Shown one piece after another: positions 10,197 through 14,455 of a stretch of DNA of 14,455 nt; within the stretch, counting starts at the first letter, position 1, and each line of letters begins with the position of its first letter. The notes beneath the pieces are model-generated. The model saw nothing but the letters and a program-made list of their open reading frames with translations, was not told the origin of the DNA and ran no database searches. Both the position numbers and the translations under genes were made by a program. Origin of the DNA: Oscillospiraceae bacterium (lineage in GTDB: Bacteria > Bacillota > Clostridia > Oscillospirales > Oscillospiraceae); assembly GCA_017458885.1 (NCBI GenBank), contig JAFSZQ010000128.1:1-14455 (forward strand). Direction: 5' to 3'.

Positions 10197-13100
10197 TCAA
10201 GCGCGACCCGCGGGGACGGAGTTGTAGTGGACAAACGCGTCCCAGAGGCAACTGTTGTAAAAATCAATCGAAATGCCGTCCCACTGGGGCTCCGTGCCGC
10301 CGTAGTACACGTCGGCAAGCTTGTCGCAGTTGTCAAACGCATGATCTTCGATGTTCATGACACTGGCGGGAACGGTAAGCGACGTCAGCTCACTGCAGCC
10401 CACGAACGCATAGCTCCTGATGTCTGTCACGTTGGCGGAGAGAGTGATCGACGTTAAAGCGGGACAATCTCCAAATGCCCACTCCCCGATGCTTGTCACA
10501 CCGTTGGGAATGGTGTAATCCGTATTGCTCTTTCCGGCGGGATATAACAGCAGCGTCGTCTTGTTCTTGTTGAATAGGACGCCGTCCACCGAACGATAAA
10601 CGGAATTATTCGCTGCCACGTTGATCGACGCCAAGGCGGAGCAGCCGGAGAACGCCCCGCCCCAGATGGTTTTGACGCCGGCGGGAATAGCGATCGACGT
10701 CAGCGCGGTACATGCGCAGAACGCGCCTCCTCCAATGCTCGTCACGCTGTCGGGGATGATGACCGACTCCAGAGAGGCGCAAGAGTAGAACGCCTCATCC
10801 TCAATGCTCGTCACACCGGCGGGAATGACGTAATCCTTGCCGCTCTTTTTGGCCGGGTACTGCCACAGCGTCGTTTTGCTCCTGTTGAATAGGACGCCGT
10901 CCACCGAGCGATAGGCAGGATTGTTTGCGTCCACGTCGATCGACGTTAAGGCTGAGCAACGTGCAAACGCCGATTCCCCGATGTGTGTCACGCCGGCAGA
11001 GATCGTGACCGACGTTAAGGCGGAACAATCTACAAATGCACGATCTCCAATGCTCGTTACGCTGTCCGGGATCGTGATCGTCGTCAGTGACAAACAATCG
11101 CGAAACGCATCCTCCCCAATGTTTGTCACGCTGTTCGGGATCGTGATCGACGTCAGTGACGAGCACCTCTCAAATGCAAAATCTCCAATGCGCGTTACAC
11201 TGTTTGGGATCGTGATCGACGGCAGTGACGAGCAACCGCGAAACGCACCCTCTCCAATGCCCGTGACGCCGCTCTTAAGCACAACTGCGTTGATACGGAA
11301 CCCATACCACGGGGTCATCGCCCTCGATGAAAGATAATTCGCCATGTCGCCTGTGCCGGAGATGATGAGCGTACCGCTGATAACCTCATACGTCAAAGCA
11401 TCCCCGCAGCTGCCGCTCGGATAAAGCATAGATCCGTCAGGCAAATGGACAGTCGCGCCCATAAAGCAGGAGGTATTTTCTCTGCCGGTGGATAAGAAGT
11501 CGGTTTTCCACCGCGCCTCGGTGCCGCCATAGTACACATCGGTGATCTTGCAGCCGTCGAAGGTCATCCTTCCGATTTTTGTGACGCTGGCGGGGATGGC
11601 AAGCGACATCAGGGCGGAGCAGCCGCAGAACGCCAGTTCTCCTATATCCGTCACTCCCGCGGGGATGGCATAGGTCGCGCTGCTCCTCCCAACGGGATAT
11701 TGCAGCAAGGTCGTTATGTCCTTGGTAAACAAAACGCCGTCCGCAGAACAATAGACCGGATTATTTCCATCCACACGGATCGACGTCAGCGAAGCGCATC
11801 CGTCAAACGCTCTGTCTCCGATGCTCGTTACACTGCTTGGGATAATGATCGACGCCAGAGACGTGCACTCCTTGAATGCCCAATCGCCAATGCTCGTCAC
11901 ACTGTTCGGAAGCGTGATCGACGCCAGTGACGAGCAACTGATGAACGCTCCTCCTCCAATGCTTGTCACGCCGTTTGGAATGGCGATCGACTCCAGCGAC
12001 GAGCAGCGGACGAACGCACTCTTTCCGATGCTTCTCACGCTGTCCGGAATCGTGATCGACGTCAATGACAAGCAGTAGCGAAACGCACCCTCTCCGATGC
12101 TTGTCACACTGTTCGGAAGCGTGATCGACGCCAGTGACGTACACTCATCAAACGCGCTCTTCCCAATGCTCGTTACGCCATTCGGAACGGCAATCGACGC
12201 CAGAGATGAGCAGTAGCGAAACGCACTGTCCCCGATGCTTGTCACGCTGCTCGGAAGTTCGATCGACGTCAGCGAAGCGCAGCTATTGAACGCGTCATGT
12301 CCGATATACGTCACGCTGTTCGGAAGAGTGATCGACGTCAGAGACGAGCAATGAAAAAATGTCCCGTCTCCAACACCGGTCACGCCGTCCGGAATTGCAA
12401 TCGACGCCAGAGACGAGCAGTAGCGAAATGCATCGCCCCCGATGCTCGTCACACTGCGCGGAAGTTCGATCGACGTCAGCGAAGCGCAGCTATTGAACGC
12501 ATCCTCCTTGATGCTTGTCACGCTGTTCGGGATAACGATCGACGTCAGCGAGGCGCATCTGTTGAACGCATCCTCTCCGATGCTTGTTACGCCGCTTTCA
12601 AGTATCGCTGTTTGAATGGACTCAGCATAAATGCTCCATGGAGCATCCGTCATCTTCCCCTTGCCCGAAACGGTGAGCGTACCGTGTACGATAGCCCAGG
12701 TCAGGTTCTCTCCGCAGATGCCGTTGGGGTAAAAAGATGCGCCGTTGTTCAGGTGAACCGTCACGGCAGGACGAGGGATGGTTTTCCCCATATCATAGAG
12801 CTCGTTCCACTGTTTCTCCGTACCGCCGTAGTACACATCGGTCAACGGTGCGCAACCGCTGAACGCATATCTCCCAATGCTCGTGACGCTGTTCGGGATC
12901 GTGACCGACGCCAGTAGATCGCAGTTGTCGAATGCTCCCATCCCAATACTCGTAACACCGTTCGGAAACGTGATCGACGTCAGCAAATCGCAATTGCTGA
13001 ACGAGTATTCCCCAATGCTTGTCACGCTGTTCGGAAGCGTGATCGACGCCAGCGAAATACAATTGCTGAACGCTGCGCCCCCGATGCTCGTCACGCTGCT

Positions 13101-13472
13101 CGGAATGGTGATCGACGCCAAAAACTTGCAGTCGCTGAACGCTTCGCTCCCAATGCTCGTCACGCCGTGTTTGATCACCACGGTCTTGATTCTGTTGTGG
13201 ATCTCCTCCCACGGCGGTTCGATGGAGGCCGTCGTTTCATCCTCGAGCGCCGTTTCGTCCTTGCCCACCGTCTCATCCACAGCAAGGGCAGTGCCACACA
13301 GCGCACGCCAATTCCACATCGGCCCTTTACCGGAAATGGTGAGCGTCCCCACGCCGTTGAGCGTCCACCGCAAATGATCGCCGCACTTGCCGCTGTCCGC
13401 CGCCTGTGCGGGCGGAGCAAACGTCAGCGTCAATGAAAACGCGAGCAACAGCGAAAACAGTCGATCTTTCAT
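10197..13472 (-). CDS. Secreted BspA-type leucine-rich-repeat protein, three LRR modules
   Basis: 1091 residues. The N-terminus MKDRLFSLLLAFSLTLTF followed by APPAQAA is a classic Sec signal peptide, with cleavage likely after residue 24 or 25. The mature part holds about 30 BspA/TpLRR-type repeats of 23 residues (consensus VTSIGxxAFxxCxSLxSIxIPxS) in three modules. Each module begins with a Cys-Gly cap (residues 30, 253, 689) containing GTLTxSGxGxM and ends near DVYYGGTExxW (212, 644, 1053). Modules have about 5, 14 and 11 repeats; three NNPxYxSxDGVLF inserts (about 570, 850, 954) interrupt modules 2 and 3. No LPXTG, SLH, choline-binding or transmembrane anchor follows, so the protein is presumably released or held by another factor. 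BspA relatives bind host or surface proteins; no ligand can be inferred here. ATG at 13472 has AAGGAG 7 nt upstream. GC is visibly lower than in the neighbours. Confidence 0.9.
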   Translation of the reverse strand: MKDRLFSLLLAFSLTLTFAPPAQAADSGKCGDHLRWTLNGVGTLTISGKGPMWNWRALCGTALAVDETVGKDETALEDETTASIEPPWEEIHNRIKTVVIKHGVTSIGSEAFSDCKFLASITIPSSVTSIGGAAFSNCISLASITLPNSVTSIGEYSFSNCDLLTSITFPNGVTSIGMGAFDNCDLLASVTIPNSVTSIGRYAFSGCAPLTDVYYGGTEKQWNELYDMGKTIPRPAVTVHLNNGASFYPNGICGENLTWAIVHGTLTVSGKGKMTDAPWSIYAESIQTAILESGVTSIGEDAFNRCASLTSIVIPNSVTSIKEDAFNSCASLTSIELPRSVTSIGGDAFRYCSSLASIAIPDGVTGVGDGTFFHCSSLTSITLPNSVTYIGHDAFNSCASLTSIELPSSVTSIGDSAFRYCSSLASIAVPNGVTSIGKSAFDECTSLASITLPNSVTSIGEGAFRYCLSLTSITIPDSVRSIGKSAFVRCSSLESIAIPNGVTSIGGGAFISCSSLASITLPNSVTSIGDWAFKECTSLASIIIPSSVTSIGDRAFDGCASLTSIRVDGNNPVYCSADGVLFTKDITTLLQYPVGRSSATYAIPAGVTDIGELAFCGCSALMSLAIPASVTKIGRMTFDGCKITDVYYGGTEARWKTDFLSTGRENTSCFMGATVHLPDGSMLYPSGSCGDALTYEVISGTLIISGTGDMANYLSSRAMTPWYGFRINAVVLKSGVTGIGEGAFRGCSSLPSITIPNSVTRIGDFAFERCSSLTSITIPNSVTNIGEDAFRDCLSLTTITIPDSVTSIGDRAFVDCSALTSVTISAGVTHIGESAFARCSALTSIDVDANNPAYRSVDGVLFNRSKTTLWQYPAKKSGKDYVIPAGVTSIEDEAFYSCASLESVIIPDSVTSIGGGAFCACTALTSIAIPAGVKTIWGGAFSGCSALASINVAANNSVYRSVDGVLFNKNKTTLLLYPAGKSNTDYTIPNGVTSIGEWAFGDCPALTSITLSANVTDIRSYAFVGCSELTSLTVPASVMNIEDHAFDNCDKLADVYYGGTEPQWDGISIDFYNSCLWDAFVHYNSVPAGRA
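10323..13166 (-). repeat. Degenerate 69-bp tandem repeats encoding the LRR units
   Basis: The coding DNA for residues 103-1050 of the LRR protein is built from units of 69 bp (23 codons), seen on the plus strand as recurring blocks such as ccaatgctcgtcac, gatcgacgtcag and gaacgc. The array is broken by the two internal cap regions and by three longer inserts. Units are diverged but remain in frame throughout. Confidence 0.9.
12191..12500 (-). repeat. 207-bp (three-unit) internal block duplication in the LRR gene
   Basis: 12191-12293 and 12398-12500 match at about 95 of 103 positions at an offset of exactly 207 bp, which is three 69-bp units. The 41-bp cores 12253-12293 and 12460-12500 are identical. 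The encoded residues about 324-363 and 393-432 share NSCASLTSIELP and AFRYCSSLASIA. This is the mark of unequal crossing-over or slippage within the array. Confidence 0.85.
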
Positions 13473-13560
13473 GATGTCTCTCCTTAGCCCAAAGAAACTC
13501 AAACGCGCGATATGCGCCCCTCCACAGAGAATGGGGACGGCTTTCCGCAACGGAGTGTGA
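13473..13560 (-). other. 88-nt leader of the LRR gene, part of the inserted block
   Basis: Sequence unique to the insertion, between the ylmH-side 71-bp repeat and the LRR start. It contains the LRR ribosome-binding site AAGGAG (13480-13485). I see no convincing -35/-10 pair and no strong terminator; a short CCCC/GGGG pairing around 13517-13536 has a bulge and is weak. At its ylmH side TGTGA (13556-13560) and TCACA (13565-13569) form a 5-bp inverted repeat across the repeat boundary. Confidence 0.5.
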
Positions 13561-13631
13561 CCTCTCACAAATACCGGCGAATGAGGATCGCCGTTCTTCC
13601 TTTTCTGCTCAAGCCGCCGACCTCGGCAAGC
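13561..13631. repeat. 71-bp direct repeat, copy 2 (native 3' end of ylmH)
   Basis: Identical to 10122-10192 at a constant offset of 3439 bp. This copy is the actual 3' end of ylmH, including its TGA (13565-13567) and the GAGG after it. Its right boundary falls inside the 6-nt spacer of an inverted repeat (13622-13645). The pair brackets the LRR gene and its leader (3368 bp, 10193-13560). Confidence 0.95.
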
Positions 13632-14353
13632 TCGAACTTGCCGAGCCCGCGGGCGGAGACCACGTCGCCCCGCGCGACCGGCGCGTCCGGCTTCGCCGTC
13701 TCGCGGTGGTTGAGCTGCACGCGCCCCGAGGCGATCAGCTCCGCCGCCTTCGCGCGGCTCATGCCGAAGCCCGTGGACGCCACCGCGTCCAGCCGCAGCG
13801 TCGCCACCGTGTCGCGCACCTCCGCGACGCGCCGCTCCGGCACGTCCAGCGCCGCGAGCGCGACGCGCTCCGCGTGGAACCTGACGCGCCCCGCGCCCGT
13901 CCACTCCCGCAGCAGGAAGTCCGCGGCGTCGGCGCAGACGATCACGTCCGCCGAACGCTCCGACGCGAGGATGTCCCCGAGCTTTGAGCGCACGATGCCA
14001 AGCGCCGTCAGGCTGCCCAGCAGGTCGCGGTGCGAAAGCGTCTCCGTCTCGTGCCAGCGCACGCGCAACGCCGCGAGGCACGCCTCCGCGTCCGGCTCCT
14101 CCTGCCAGTCGGGCAGGAAGCAGAGCATCCGCCGCTCCGCGCCCTCGTAGCCGCCGATCGCCGCCCAGCCGTCGTGATACTTCGCGGCGTGGAGCAGCTC
14201 CGTCGCGCTCCGCAGCTCCGCGGGACTCAAAAAGTCCGTGCGCGCGGGGACGTTGCGCGTCCGGCTCTGCTCGCACCGATCCAGCACGTGCGAGAGCAGC
14301 GCCCGCTCCTCCGCGCTCCGCGCGGCGCGGTCCAACAGGGTCGTTCTGTCCAT
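13565..14353 (-). CDS. ylmH: YlmH-family S4-domain RNA-binding protein
   Basis: 262 residues, the usual YlmH length. The central segment HRDLLGSLTALGIVRSKLGDI (starting at residue 108) is the YlmH signature. The C-terminal S4 RNA-binding domain (about 184-240) includes LRLDAVASTGFGMSRAKAAE, then GRVQLNHRETAK. Family knowledge: in B. subtilis YlmH lies near the division genes and binds stalled 50S subunits carrying nascent chains (ribosome-associated quality control); the role here is inferred by homology. ATG at 14353 is preceded by AAAAGGAA 4 nt upstream. It is the first gene after a plausible promoter and would head the transcript. No division genes are visible on either side. Its last 21 codons and stop are duplicated at 10122-10192, yet this copy is complete and in frame to its TGA, so the insertion downstream did not damage it. 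Confidence 0.92.
   Translation of the reverse strand: MDRTTLLDRAARSAEERALLSHVLDRCEQSRTRNVPARTDFLSPAELRSATELLHAAKYHDGWAAIGGYEGAERRMLCFLPDWQEEPDAEACLAALRVRWHETETLSHRDLLGSLTALGIVRSKLGDILASERSADVIVCADAADFLLREWTGAGRVRFHAERVALAALDVPERRVAEVRDTVATLRLDAVASTGFGMSRAKAAELIASGRVQLNHRETAKPDAPVARGDVVSARGLGKFELAEVGGLSRKGRTAILIRRYL
13622..13645. repeat. Inverted repeat in ylmH at the boundary of the 71-bp duplication
   Basis: Arms CTCGGCAAG (13622-13630) and CTTGCCGAG (13637-13645) are perfectly complementary over 9 bp with a 6-nt spacer (13631-13636). The 71-bp repeat ends at 13631, the first base of the spacer. In copy 1 only the left arm is kept (10183-10191); the right arm is replaced by LRR-gene sequence. 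It could be a recombination target, a hairpin that promotes template switching, or coincidence in GC-rich coding sequence. Confidence 0.7.
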
Positions 14354-14385
14354 ACCGTTCCTTTTCCACCTATTTTTACCTCTTT

Positions 14386-14414
14386 ACCATAGCACAATCT
14401 GGGGACACTTGCAA
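14386..14414 (-). promoter_or_regulatory. Predicted sigma-70-type promoter for ylmH and the genes downstream
   Basis: On the minus strand, -35 TTGCAA (14409-14414) and -10 TATGGT (14386-14391) are separated by exactly 17 nt. Each hexamer matches the consensus at 4 of 6 positions. The start point would fall near 14379, about 25 nt before the ylmH ATG. It sits in the only clearly AT-rich intergenic stretch upstream of the run and directly after a terminator-like hairpin. Confidence 0.55.
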
Positions 14415-14417
14415 GGC

Positions 14418-14449
14418 AAAAAAGCGCGGGGTGCAAACGCAACCCCCCC
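14418..14449 (-). terminator. Possible rho-independent terminator of an off-window upstream gene
   Basis: On the minus strand a GC-rich stem (GGGG plus TGC pairing with GCA plus CCCC, one bulged T, loop GTTT; 14428-14446) is followed by gcgc and a run of six T (14418-14423). The 4-nt gap before the T run and the bulge make it imperfect. Its place just before the predicted ylmH promoter is sensible. Confidence 0.4.
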
Positions 14450-14455
14450 GGTAGC

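Noticed and set aside
10193..10214. Extension of the 71-bp homology past its end (cccgcggg recurs at the same 3439-bp offset, 10207 and 13646).
   Set aside because: Only 8 bases match after 14 bases with little identity, in GC-rich DNA; it is compatible with chance.
10323..13166. Regularly spaced repeats resembling a CRISPR array.
   Set aside because: The 69-bp period equals 23 codons, units are diverged, and the whole stretch is one open reading frame of LRRs.
10197..14369. A 1390-codon open frame that fuses a basic Arg/Ala-rich segment to the LRR protein.
   Set aside because: Its first 299 codons run antisense-like through ylmH in another frame and the leader, with shadow composition. The signal peptide and ribosome-binding site place the true start at 13472.

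Overview
The window comes from a high-GC member of the Bacillota, most likely a gut-type Clostridia/Oscillospirales organism. The evidence is a GlgC-GlgD pair of ADP-glucose pyrophosphorylase subunits, a YlmH-type S4 protein, a UPF0291/YnzC-type small protein, an XpaC-family protein and a BspA-type leucine-rich-repeat (LRR) secreted protein. The taxon is inferred from gene families, not from a marker gene. Every supported gene lies on the minus strand, so transcription runs from the right edge to the left edge.

In transcription order: a probable terminator of an off-window gene and a plausible sigma-70 promoter (14386-14449); ylmH (13565-14353); a large secreted LRR protein (10197-13472); a UPF0291 small protein (9891-10115); an XpaC-family membrane protein (8737-9894); the glycogen block glgB (6786-8720), glgC (5587-6789), glgD (4478-5590), glgA (3016-4449), glgP (584-2995); and the N-terminal half of a DEAD-box RNA helicase running off the left edge (1-531). 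Three junctions are 4-nt start/stop overlaps (UPF0291/xpaC, glgB/glgC, glgC/glgD). The other gaps are 16-92 nt, and no strong terminator is visible inside the run, so a long polycistronic unit is likely. No gene-free stretch exceeds about 100 bases.

The glycogen genes form a nearly complete route: GlgC with GlgD makes ADP-glucose, GlgA elongates the glucan, GlgB adds alpha-1,6 branches and GlgP releases glucose-1-phosphate. No debranching enzyme is present in the window.

The most unusual feature is how the LRR gene sits here. It lies between ylmH and the UPF0291 gene and is flanked by two perfect 71-bp direct copies of the 3' end of ylmH (10122-10192 and 13561-13631). The block has visibly lower GC than its neighbours. 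It therefore looks like a single-gene insertion that left ylmH intact and reproduced the original ylmH/UPF0291 junction on its far side. One repeat boundary falls in the centre of a 9-bp-armed inverted repeat in ylmH. No integrase or transposase is present, so the mechanism is open: single-crossover integration of a circle, a passenger mobilised in trans, template switching, or an assembly artefact. Inside the LRR gene the 69-bp repeat unit has undergone internal block duplication, and the protein is built of three capped LRR modules.
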